Shown here piece by piece: positions 35,642 through 47,081 of a stretch of 64,000 nucleotides of DNA (its first letter is position 1; each line of letters starts with the position of its first letter). The notes under the pieces are model-generated. The model did not search any database and was not told the DNA's origin. It saw only the letters and a program-made list of their open reading frames with translations. The stretch is from Oopsacas minuta (taxonomy: Eukaryota; Porifera; Hexactinellida; Lyssacinosida; Leucopsacidae), in NCBI GenBank assembly GCA_024704765.1, contig JAKMXF010000155.1:456380-520379 (forward strand), in the 5' to 3' direction. Made by a program: the position numbers and the translations under genes.

Positions 35642-36044
35642 TAAATTGTTCAACTATTCATAGTCCTAAACATTAGCCTGTTTCGCTACGTCATGTTTAC
35701 TTGACAAAACATACATACTATTGTGGATGTGTGCAAACAGTCCTTTTTTATTAATTTTTTTGAAATCTTTAGATTTGAACATTTTGCTTTGTCATCGATG
35801 TAAAAATTTACTTCATGAAACTTGATATTGACTTTAGTGAAATAATCGTGTCTGTACCTGATGATATACAAATAATCACTCTAAATTTCTTAAGCACTTT
35901 AATTAACACTGATTTTATTTACCAACTTTATCGACTATCATTAAGCATTTTGTTGTCATTGTTTCAGGGTAGATCTCTCGTACCACATGAAACTTTGCAA
36001 ATGTGAAAGTTGTTTTCATTAATTCATCAAGATCAGATAGATAA

Positions 36045-38326
36045 CACTGCCCTGCGTCAAATTTGCTGATTATTATCCATGGGTTTTTTTAGTTAACTTG
36101 AGTATGCTGATTCTCAATCTGTCATCCGAATTCCCCTATCACGTCTTGTTTTTACTCAAATGTCATTTTAATGTAAGTCGATTTTTTTAAGTACACTTGC
36201 CTAGAATAAATGATTATATTTGATACATGTGTGAATTTTTCTCTTTTGAAATAAACAGATGCGTGCTTTATTGCATTTTCTAATTATTCTACATAATTTT
36301 TTTTATTTTTATTTTTGTTATATACAGCTTTATTGTACTATAGTCTACTATTTTGATATTTTATTATCATATGGCTTATCGGAGAAGGTGCAGTAATGAT
36401 CCAGACGTCTTTTGTTATATTTGTGGGAGTTTTATGACTTCTAAACAAACTACGGCAATAACAGGATTTGTTAAAAAAGCATATTTAGAATATTTTGGAA
36501 TGAGATTAGGTGATCAAGACAAAACATGGGCTCCACATACAGTGTGCCGATCTTGTGTAGAAAATTTGAGACAATGGACAAAAGGAATCACAAAGAGTTT
36601 AAGTTTTGGAATTCCAATGATATAGAGAGAGCCACAAACCACATTAGCGATTGTTACTTTTGTATGGCGAATATTTCCGGATTCAATGCTAAAACCAAAT
36701 CATTGATCAAGTATCCAAATTTACATTCAGCAATACGACCCGTTCCCCATTCTATTGATGTACCTGTTCCAAAATTTACTAATTTGGATGCTATCTCGGA
36801 AATTGATGATTGTGAAACTAGAGATTCATTAATTAGAGAAGATGAGGATTTTATTCCGTGTGTATTATCTCGTTCTAATTCTCCACAGTTATTTAATCAG
36901 TCTGAATTAAATGATTTGGTACGTGATTTAGATTTACCTAAAGAATCTGCGGAGTTGTTAGGTTCTAGGCTAAAAGAAAAAAACTTGCTTCTCCCAGAAA
37001 CAAAATTTTACTCATATAGGAACAGAGCGATCGAATTTTTGAAATATTTCATAATGGAAGACGGATTTGTGTTTTGTCATGATGTTTCACCGCTAGTTAA
37101 TGCTTTTGGATGTCCGTATGTACCTAATGATTGGAGACTCTTTATTGATAGTTCAAAACAAAGTTTGAAATGTGTTCTACCTCATAATGGCAACAAATTT
37201 AGTTCCATACCGATTGGACATTCAGTAAGTTTAAAGGAACGATATGATAACATGAAAATTGTGCTTCATAAAATTAATTATAACCAGCACAATTGGGTAG
37301 TCTGTGGTGACTTAAAAATCATATGCGTTCTTTTGGGACAGCAATCAGGATATACAAAATACCCTTGTTTTTTATGCTTATGGGACAGTCGTGCAAAGAG
37401 CGAACACTATTCTAGACAGAGCTGGCCAGCTAGAACCAATCTTAATGTTGGAGATAAGAACATTATTCACGAGCCTCTAGTGGATCCTCTCAAGATTTTG
37501 CTTCCACCACTTCATATAAAATTAGGATTGATGAAACAGTTTGTAAGGGCATTAGATAAAGAAGGAAATTGTTTCAAATATATTACCGAGAAATTTTACT
37601 ACCTAAGTGATGAAAAAAGAAAAGCCGGTATATTCGACGGTCCTCAGATAAGACAACTTGTTCGAGATGATAATTTTTCAAATTCTATGATATGCAAAGA
37701 AAAATGTGCATGGAATGCATTTGTAGATGTCATGAAAAACTTCTTGGGAAATACGAAATCTCCTAATTATAAAATACTTGTGAATGAGTTGATTGAATCT
37801 TACAAGAATCTCGGCTGCAATATGAGTGTAAAAGTTCACTTTCTTCACAGTCATATTGACTATTTTCCAGAGAATCTTGGAGCTGTTTCCGAGGAGCAAG
37901 GTGAACGATTCCACCAAGACATAAAAACAATGGAAACACGATATCAGGGGAGGTGGGACGTTCATATGATGGCTGATTACTGCTGGTGCCTCAAGAGAGA
38001 TTGTATTGATGTTATTCATGCTAGAATGTCAAAAAAAACGGAAATTTACTCCTGATTCAGACTATAATATATATATATTCAAATTATTTATTAACTAAGA
38101 TTATATTAACAAAAAAATTTATAAATGGCAGATTTTCACTATTTTATTTGTAGAGGTATCATGCATTCATCGATAAATATACCAATATTTAAAAATAATT
38201 TTGCAAAAAAACTAGACGTGATACGTATATTTTACAAAATTATTCAAAATCAGTATTAAAATGTGGATTAGAAAATGTTTTGCAATAACAATCAGCAAAT
38301 CAAATTTTTTTTCCCGCAGGGCTGTG
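36045..38326. mobile_element. Element C: 2.3 kb DNA transposon with TAA target duplication
   Basis: The ends are imperfect inverted repeats. The left is CACTGCCCTGCG, then within a few bases AAATTTGCTGATTATTA. The reverse complement of the right is CACAGCCCTGCG, then ATTTGCTGATTGTTAT. TAA lies immediately outside both ends (36042-36044 and 38327-38329), consistent with a three-base duplication. One plus-strand gene of about 560 codons fills most of it. The superfamily is not one that I can name. CACAGCCCTG-type ends recur in invertebrate repeats, in my experience. Confidence 0.75.
36371..38055 (+). pseudogene. Unclassified transposase-like protein of element C, nearly intact
   Basis: ATG at 36371 gives MAYRRRCSNDPDVFCYICGS, then WAPHTVCRSCVENLRQW, a zinc-finger-like C-x2-C plus C-x2-C module. 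At 36623 a TAG replaces a Trp codon and one base is lost nearby. The reading resumes as TNHISDCYFCMANISGFNAK and runs uninterrupted to 38055. Motifs: QSELNDLVRDLDLPKESAEL; LFIDSSKQSLKCV (Asp codon at 37147); VVCGDLKIICVLLG (Asp at 37309); YPCFLCLWD; PPLHIKLGLMKQFV; KVHFLHSHIDYFPEN; AVSEEQGERFHQD (Glu at 37903); RYQGRW. I recognise a multicopy arthropod family. The D, D, E layout is my inference of a DDE transposase. Only the N-terminal lesion is seen. Confidence 0.78.
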
Positions 38327-38578
38327 TAATACTTTTATTGGAATTATGAATAGAGGAGGTCTCCTGCTACCTTCGGTTATTCTTTACCAGTTTACCATTA
38401 TACAGAACTTTCAATTCGTATACTTGAATTATTTGAATCTCCTATTCTTGCATCTAACCTACAACTGAAATTGTAATGATCCACCTACTTGAACATGTGT
38501 CAGCCAACTGAGGTACACATTATTATAACACTAAATTTGTACATTATTCATACATTCATAATTATGGGCTATAATATA

Positions 38579-39939
38579 CAGGGTGTATAATGATTGATGC
38601 CATCTAATACAAGAATATTTATTAATAAAATGGGTTAAGAATATATAATAATTCATTTGCCTATATATCCCCCAGTCTGATACATTTAGTGTGAATGCTT
38701 ACATTTTTTGATGCTTTCGGGCATTCCTCTATACATTTTGTCCAAAATATTCGGTTGGATTTGGGACCAAGCTAATTTTACCTTCCTGATCAGCATTTCT
38801 GTATTTGTTGAAGGTGCCATTGTATCTACCTCAGTTTGGAGAATTGACCAGAGGTTCTCTGTTGGATTTATATCCGGTGAGTTTCCTGGCCAAATACCTT
38901 TAGCCCAAAAGCCTTTCAGGCAGCTCTTACACCATTCTTGGGATATTTTTGCGTGATGCGCAGGTGCACCATCCTGTTGAAGATGGATTTGGACATCTCT
39001 GGCAGCATAGCTATCTTAAAACATTACCAGTTTTTCGCTTTCTTCGCATTGCAGAAAGGAGGGAATTCTTCAAAATCTCTTCTGCATAGTATCCTGTTGT
39101 TATGGTTTGTCCTTTGGGAACAATATGTGGTTCTGAGAGTGCACAGTAAGACATCATGCCCCACACATGTATTTTGCTCGGGAATTTGACCCTCTTGACC
39201 GGTGGAATTTGTGAAGTATCTTTAGCCCAGATACGATCGTTTTGTCGATTCGGAAGGTGCAAAATTTCAAATGGAGATTCGTCAGAAAATAGGACACGTT
39301 TCCAGTCTTCAACATTCCAATTTCTCCGTTCTTACAGAAATTCAGCCTGGCCGCAAGCTGTTTTTCGGTCAGCTGCGGGTGTCGTTGTCGCTTATAGGGT
39401 TTAACTTGAAGGGTCTTCCTTAAATAATTATGAACCGTGCCATGAGTGATAGGAAATCCACTAGCAGTTATTCTCTTGGCAAGCTTTCGAGTGGATTGGT
39501 TTCTTTTACTTATTGATTTAGCCAAAATTATTTTCACAACTCTAGGGATGGATGATTTTGGTCCACGGCCCCCTTTATTCTGAAGGGATTCCCCTTTCTT
39601 GTACCGACTCCACCAACGTCTGATTGTGCTAATATCTGCCCTTATTAACTTAGCGCATTTTCTTTGCGTAAATCCTGCTTCTAACATCCCAATAGCTCTA
39701 TTTCGAGAAGATAGAGGATGCTCTTTGACCATATTTAATAGGCTAATTCTCAAGAAAAAGCAAAGTTTAATTTTCGTATAAATATAGGCACGAGTTAGAG
39801 GAAATAGTATTAAAGATTATGTGTATTGATAACTAAAAGGGAAGAGATTAAGATACATTGAACTACATTCATTTTACTAGTGTAAATATAAAGGTTATAC
39901 ATAAATATAAATATAGCGCATCAATCATTATACACCCTG
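38579..39939. mobile_element. Tc1/mariner element, DD37E type, copy 2
   Basis: The 1361-bp element is flanked by TA (38577-38578 and 39940-39941). Its inverted termini share 22 exact bases, beginning CAGGGTGTATAATGATTGAT. It starts only about 250 bp after element C ends. The transposase is on the minus strand. Confidence 0.93.
38686..39732 (-). pseudogene. DD37E transposase of copy 2, two frameshifts
   Basis: ATG at 39732 gives MVKEHPLSSRNRAIGMLEAG with an HTH (TQRKCAKLIRADISTIRRWW), then GRGPKSSIPR, ISKRNQSTRKLAKRIT (second HTH) and RHPQLTEKQLAARLNF. The frame shifts near 39330, then VLFSDESPFEIL (first Asp), NDRIWAKDT and KIHVWGMMS. It shifts again near 39018, then HLQQDGAPAHHAKISQEW (second Asp) and WPGNSPDINPTENLW (Glu after 37 residues), ending KKCKHSH. 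All three catalytic residues are still present. Sister lineage to the copy at 34299-35641, but with different termini, so the two are distinct subfamilies. Confidence 0.87.
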
Positions 39940-41082
39940 TATATATAATGGTATGTCTCTGTTAAATGGCGCCTAAACGACGATTATTCGAACATCAATA
40001 GCCTCTTAATAAATTGGACATACCTTATTTCCCTAAATTATGTCATTACCCTATACATTATTATAACCCCTAATACTGTTTCATTCCCGAAGTAAAAACA
40101 TTGGGAACTGGCCTCTCTTAATATTTCATTACTCTGTTAATTTCCAATTTGTAATATTTAGTAGTTTATAGTTAAACTTATAATACTTATTTACGAAATA
40201 CATTTTCATTGAAGTTACATTGAACAACTTAGATTTTGAAATATCATTCAAAGTGTTTAGCTCAGATTCGGTGTAACAGTAACTTGAGTGTTCATTTGAG
40301 ATAATTATTCGGAGAATCAGGAATGCATGACAGTAGCTATTGAAATATTATGTTTTTAACCCAATTTTTTGGTGTGGGTTTTGTCTGTTAAACTTGATTC
40401 TTCTTTTTTCCTTAGATATTAGTCGAAGTCATTAAAAATGGTCCATAATGCATTGATCCGGTGAGTAGGGTGTCATATTAGGGTCATTCTATAGATAAGT
40501 GGTTCTCAACCCTTGACCATTTGAATCACTTGGGCATTATTTCGGCAAAATTTCTTTCAATTTTTTAGAAATACTATTGATTTGGAAATAGTTATCCTAA
40601 TTAGTTGCATTGACAAATGTGACTTAAATTTCAACAAAGAATCTTCTAGAGGGGTCTTTAATATAATGAATTTACAGTTTCCAGCATTTTTTGAAGCCAA
40701 AGGCTCTAGATCATGAAATACGATATTTATAAAGTTTGCATGTATCATTATATATAAGTATAATTGGGCTTCGAGTGAAATATTTCAAGTAGCTAACGCC
40801 CATCTTATGGCATAATTACTAATTGCCTGTCGCCATTAATCGTCAGGAAATTCAGCACATTGGGGGCACATAGGAGATACCTGACCCATATCTGGGTTGT
40901 GTGTAAAATCTTCACATGTTTAGACTTGAATACTTGGTACTTCCATGATCTGTTATAGTCAGTGTTTCACTAAATATGTGGAAATTGATTTTCGGACAAG
41001 GAAGTGTAGTTTCATTTAAAGTTTTTATGAGCCAAAGGCTGTGAAGCAAATGTATAACTAAATATCAATCTTCAGTACTATA

Positions 41083-42387
41083 CAGGGTGGCCAATAAGTT
41101 CTGACCCAAAATTAAAAACTTACCATAATGTAAGATATGTAAGTATTCACTATCTCTAATGAATTATATCTTGAGTAGACCATTTATCTACCATCATCTA
41201 ACATCTTGATTGCATACTAGCCCACACAAGATTTTTTCACAATGAATCAGGAAAGAGCAGCAATAATTGAATTATTTTCTAATGGAAAATGTCCAGGAGA
41301 AATTTTGAAATTGTTCCATATCCCTAAATCGAGAAGGAAAATCGTTTATCGCACTATTCAACGTTACAATAAGACTGGGGCATAAAAGATATGCCAAGAA
41401 GCGATCGACCAAATTCGGTAACAACTCCGAGGCTGAAAAAAGTTGTGATCGATAGAATACGGCGAAATCCTCGACGATCTCTCCGGAAAATGGCCTCTAA
41501 GCTCAAAGTTTCGCATGGATCGATGCAAAACCTTATGAAAACCGACTTGCACCTCAAATCGTTTAAAGAAGAACAGTTCACTTCCTTTCTGAAAAAATTG
41601 TGAAAAAGAGACTTGCCAGAAGCAAGGGCATGCTGACTCGGCTCGCAACTCAACCCCTGCAGAATATCATATTTTCTGACGAGAAATTATTCACCAAAGA
41701 AAAAGCGACTAATAAGCAGAATGATCGAATATTAGCCCACACGCCTTCGCGTATCACAGAAAAGCATCTGTATGACAAACGGACACAAAAACCTCAGTCG
41801 GTAATGGTTTGGGCCGGAATCTCAGCAAAAGGCGTACTCCATTGGTTTTTGTCCCAGTAGGGGTAAAAATAAATTCGTCAACATATCAAAAGTTGATTCT
41901 GGAGCCTGTGGTGAAAGATTTGAGCGAAACGATGTTTAACAGAGAGCCATTTCTATTCCAGCAAGACGGCGCACCGGCTCACACATCAAACATCTCCCAA
42001 ATTGGTTACGAGAAAACATTCCAGATTTCATTACCAAGGAGGAATGGCCTCCATCAAGCCCAGATTTGAATCCAATGAACTTCTCAATCTGGTCCATATT
42101 GGAGAAAAATGGCTGTGCAAAGTCACATTCAAGTGCGGAAGCTCTGAAGAAGTCTTTGCACCGTGAGTGGGAAAATTTTCCACAGGATGACCTACGAGGC
42201 GCCGTTGAGGCGTTCCCCCAACGTTTGAAGAGGGTAGTCGAAAAGAAAGGCGGTTAAATTGAGTAGCTACTATCGAATGTATTGATTTAGTTATCTGATA
42301 GAACTGGAATAAATCTCAGTGAATATAGTTTTATATTTTTTGAATTATGAATTTTTATCAATGGGTCAGAACTTATTGGCCACCCTG
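41083..42387. mobile_element. Tc1/mariner element, DD37D (maT-type), copy 3
   Basis: The 1305-bp element is flanked by TA (41081-41082 and 42388-42389). Its 26-bp inverted termini are perfect and begin CAGGGTGGCCAATAAGTTCT. These are close to the copy-2 termini (CAGGGTGGCTTTTAAGTTCT), so the two belong to related subfamilies. Confidence 0.94.
41242..42257 (+). pseudogene. DD37D transposase of copy 3, multiple frameshifts, third Asp lost
   Basis: ATG at 41242 gives MNQERAAIIELFSNGKCPGE and an HTH. Frameshifts occur near 41385, 41600, 41835 and 42010-42060. Recognisable blocks: VTTPRLKKVVIDRIRRNP, IIFSDEKLFTKE (first Asp), NDRILAHTPSR, SVMVWAGIS, RTPLVFVPVGVKINSSTYQ, FQQDGAPAHTSN (second Asp) and NPMNFSIWSIL, where the third catalytic Asp is Asn (AAC). 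It ends KRVVEKKGG at 42257. Closest relative in the window is copy 2. Perfect termini beside a heavily broken frame suggest that the copy may have been mobilised in trans after losing coding capacity. Confidence 0.88.
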
Positions 42388-42834
42388 TATAGGGTTAATT
42401 ATTTGTTCAGTATAATCCTGTACGTATATAATTCACCTGTTTTCTATTTAGATAAATCAGCCCTTCTTGATTAGGGTCACCTGTATAAGTGGCTTAAACG
42501 GGAAATTCCATATTACAATTTCGGGTCTTGTTATCAGAATATTTTATTTACGTAAATATTCTTAGATCAAACAAAAGTCGCGAGTGGAGTTTTCTCACCT
42601 GAGTTCACCTAAATGAATTACTCACAAAATATGAGGTTCCTAATGATAATATGAAATGAACCTCATAGATTACAATAGTCTAGACATTGGAAGAACCCTC
42701 AAGCATAAATTTATAATATGGTTAAAAGTTATGAAATTGGTTAATAATATATGGGAATTATTCTAATCAGCTAATTAAACTATGTTAAATTTTATGCATC
42801 ATCAGCCAATTACATTGCATTCTCAAACTGAAAT

Positions 42835-42913
42835 TTAAGTTGTAGTGCATCCATTCAATACGCACTGCTCTAATATACGGCAGTGAGTATTGAATGCATG
42901 CACTACAACTTAA
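42835..42913. repeat. 79-nt hairpin, 34-bp arms
   Basis: The left arm TTAAGTTGTAGTGCATCCAT... (42835-42868) pairs with the right arm at 42880-42913, with two mismatches and an 11-nt loop. Symmetric length and high pairing could mean a precursor-microRNA-like hairpin, a tiny MITE or a cruciform-prone palindrome. It lies in the WNK intron. Confidence 0.8.
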
Positions 42914-44788
42914 CTCGATTACTTTCCTATCTGTGCTTTTAGAAATCTATGATTGTAAATCAAATGGCACGATTTGGGAGTATAGGTGTCCAAGTTCAAC
43001 AATTTCGAGAAGTTTGGGGTACTTCTTGACGGTGGGGTGGTAGGCATTTCCAAAACTCAATTTTTCAATAAATTTACTTATGGGTCACTAACTCTCCTAT
43101 GTGACCCCTGTTCATCAATTATCATGAGAAATATTTTTAGCAAATTTTCTCAAGTAGCTATTAGTCCTGCATCAAACAGTCAACCTTGCTTTTGTTTCAA
43201 TTTTCTGATTTAATGGATTTAGTCACTCCAGACTATCAGTTTGCTCATTTTTAGCTCCTGAATCGATGTCAGCATTTTAATATTTGACACCTAAAATTTG
43301 CCACGTTGATAAAAATTATATATGCATATTTCTCTTTCAGTTATTTTGATATGGATTATGTTTATTATTTCGTAAACAATCCACGTTGTTTGAGTTGTTA
43401 CTTCTAGTAAAGTGAGCACTTAAACGACATGGAATATTTTCCAAGTTCTCAGGATTTTGGCAATTTTTCATTCTTTACCGATAACTGGCAGAGTGTTAAA
43501 TTCGTAACGAAAAGGAACCCAATAATTTTACCACTTCGTTTTAACCTATTCCAGCACCCAAATCCAGATTTCAGCAGGCTTTTGCGTCATATAGTTTCAC
43601 ATTTTTCTGTCTTATTCTGTTACATTGTGTCATAATCCCAGCGAATTACGATTATGAAAAATATTGAGACCGGATGTCAACTATGCAAAATCATGTAGAA
43701 AGACGATACAGTATAGCGATATATCTCAAGGATGCTCATCAGTCACCCGCGAGACCATTCGCTGCCGCCTGCAGATAATTTGCTTGTTTTCATCATTCAT
43801 ATATATACAATATATTGACGTGCTTCAATCGTCAGATAATAATTTTAATTCTAAACACTATATAGAAATAATTATAGGTACTCTACAAATGCATCAATGT
43901 TCCTAGTATGAATACAGTATTTGGTAAGTATAGTTTGCATTTACGAATTCTACCTATTATTAGAACTTCACAAATATATCCTAGGATGCAGAACCTAAAT
44001 TGAAAAGTGTGTTCTAGCAGAAAACGAGATTTCAGTGAAATTCTACTATGAACAGTACATAGTATACCCCAAATCTAGGTTTAGTATGTACTATTGTTCA
44101 CTTGATAGAAACAAGCTGAGTTCAAAGAGACATCAAGTGATTCGAATCCATTTAAAAGATTATGATTTATGTCAATAACTTGAATTTACATATAGAATCC
44201 ATTGTTAATCCAATATGAGGTCAAATATTATGACTTGAAAATTGATTTAACTAAAGCCAGGGACGATCTATAGTTTGTGGCCCGCAAGACAGAGTCTAAT
44301 TTTTAAGTGACTCGTACATTTACATGTTTGAGCACCCTAGATATAAGTAAACTAGACCTAGCAAGCACAGCGGTGTCTAACTATTGGTCACTCCTTTTAG
44401 ATATGGCCACTTTGTCTAAAGAGAAGGATAGATGTACTTCTGGCATTTGATCTGGGAGCCATCATTCTGGCGAGATTTCACAGTTTTGTCTTATCAATTT
44501 ATTCCATGGCTCAACTGCTCTTCAGGATAGCCCTTCAGTCGAACTATTGTTACAATATGTTCAAAGTCCAGAATAATACCTAGTAATTATTATTATCAAT
44601 GGAAAGGATTTAGCTATGCTTACCAATGAGAATTGTATTGATTCATCTAGCGCACTTCCCTTTCTAGATCGCTGATCGATGGATGTCAGTATGCTCGGCT
44701 ATTTCTTCCTTGGATTTAGCCTAAATATTCAACGGCTAAATTTCTTATAGTGATTTTTTTCGACACGGGATGTAACTACTATTATGAT

Positions 44789-47081
44789 ACGAGTGTTATC
44801 TTAGCAGCCGATTCAGCAGCCGATTCAAATCCCCACTAAAGTACCTTTTTCTCAAAAAGTATGGGTTCTATTTTGAAAAGAACCATACCAGTGTCAAGAA
44901 GAAAGTTGGTACATTTCATATCATCACTCATAATCGCCAAATTTTGCATGATGAGTAAGCAATTTTGCATTACATTTTGGTCGAGGTTTTTTATTATTAC
45001 CTCCTAAAATAATTGTGGTAATAACTTCTCATTTTAATCATATTTACATCTCACTTGGTACATTGTGTATATCCAATTTGAAATCAAAATAATTATTTTT
45101 GAAAAAGTTATGAACGCCCGAACTTTACATAGGAATTACATAGACGACCAGTTTTTGCTCGATGATTTGTATGCTTTGTAGCTATGTATTGATTACTTAA
45201 ATATTCTTAGTGTAAATTTACTTATGATGACTGAATTCTTGAGGTCAAATGCATTCCTTCTCAATTATTAAGACCAGTTATGTCAGTTTAGATTTTTGAA
45301 CTTAGTATTAAATTAAGAATGTAATATCAATCAACAAGCATTTGTAACACTGTAATTGATTTATTTCGTTTCTCACAACCTTAATACTTTTGATATTCTT
45401 CAACTTCATTTTATTTCAACTTCATTTCTTCCACAAATTTTCTTCATACAACAGTCCTACTAAATTTCATTTCAATTCAATCATGTGAGTATCTTTCTTA
45501 ATTAATTTTGTAATGTTACACAGTCAATCCCCGGTATATCGAACATGGATAATTAGAAATCCTCGCTATATCGAAGTCTGAGATTATACAAATATAGTCA
45601 CAAATCGTTAAAGAAACATAAATGTCATCGGTTATATTGATATCCGCGTATATAGAAGTGATTATTGCGGTTCCTTGTTCCCGATAAAAGGGGAGTTGAC
45701 TGTAGTTATATCCAAATGTGTCAGAATTTATTATTAAAAGCAACCTAATAATTGGTTTCAATTTATGGCAGCGAAAATTATATGTTTACTAACAAGATTA
45801 TTAGTGAAACAATAAATATTTTGTATAAATGAATCTTGAATATTTTGTGAGATCTCATCTAAATATGTAAATTGATTGCGACAAAAATCACAAATGTAAG
45901 TATATACGTATATGTATCGACAGTTGGATTTTATGGAACAATTTTATGACCTTTTCTCTAACCAAGATAAGTTTAAAAGCTGGATTATATTACACAGGAT
46001 TTGGAAACTAACACAACCAATATGTAAAGTTCTGGAAGATATATTCATAGTAAAGTAAACAATGAACATGAAGATCTATATTCTTATCCTTACAATTATC
46101 TTAATCAATCTAGGAATTAAATCTACAAATCTCTCTTACAAACATTTATTTTACAATTTGTACAAATTTGAATCAGAAAGAAGTTACTATCTATTTTTTG
46201 GAGCATTCATTTGGAGACCCATGTCCTGGAGTTAACTCTCGATTCTCTTACCATTCTGGCATTAATAATTACAAATCGAAGTGTTGATCGTCTCTTCAAA
46301 TCTTACCTGGTCAAGACATTTGTTACTCTCCCTATACGTATAGCTGTAAAGATTTTGCAAAAATAGTACCACCTGTTTTAGGTTTAGCCTGTTCTAATAG
46401 ACAAGGGAAATTCAATCAGTATTTCTCATTAGTTCACCAATCAGTTCAACACAAAATATAGACAGACAGACTATAATATCTGGTTAATTAGTATCTTGTA
46501 ATACTTTTCGATTTGTTTACTCTTTTTTATTCAAAAAGTAATGTTTTGTATAATATATGATAACTGTCATTACTATGGTGTTGTGTTATTTACTATATTT
46601 CAAATATCTTTTGATTATTGTCTAGAAACCACAATAGAATTGGAACTATAGAATTGAAAATGATACTAAATACTTATCAAAATTTACGTACACTGTAATG
46701 TCATACATACTTCATTATTGATAGTACAAATTGGTCGTCTATGTAATTCCTATGTAAAGTTCGGGCGTTCATAACTTTTTCAAAAATAATTATTTTGATT
46801 TCAAATTGGATATACACAATGTACCAAGTGAGATGTAAATATGATTAAAATGAGAAGTTACTACCACAATTATTTTAGGAGGTAATAATAAAAAACCTCG
46901 ACCAAAATGTAATGCAAAATTGCTTACTCATCATGCAAAATTTGGCGATTATGAGTGATGATATGAAATGTACCAACTTTCTTCTTGACACTGGTATGGT
47001 TCTTTTCAAAATAGAACCCATACTTTTTGAGAAAAAGGTACTTTAGTGGGGATTTGAATCGGCTGCTAAGATAACACTCGT
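44789..47081. repeat. Large inverted repeat, about 350-bp arms, 1.6-kb spacer
   Basis: The left arm 44789-45150 and right arm 46732-47081 are near-identical inverted copies. Outer ends read ACGAGTGTTATCTTAGCAGC and inner ends AGACGACCA. The 12-bp length difference is explained by a local duplication of GCAGCCGATTCA in the left arm. The spacer (45151-46731) is AT-rich, without a recognised gene, and contains a pogo-like MITE. No terminal duplication was found. The arms contain a short open stretch (FKSPLKYLFLKKYGFYFEKN) that extends outward only on the right side (46924-47205, minus), so the right copy may be the original context. Confidence 0.85.
45521..45702. mobile_element. pogo/Tigger-like MITE
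   Basis: Left end CAGTCAATCCCCGGTATATC, and reverse-complemented right end CAGTCAACTCCCCTTTTATC, with ATCG after both. TA follows the right end (45703-45704). About 180 bp, no coding. The CAGTCAA-CTCCC start followed by TATCGAAC is typical of pogo/Tigger termini. It lies in the spacer of the large inverted repeat. Confidence 0.55.
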
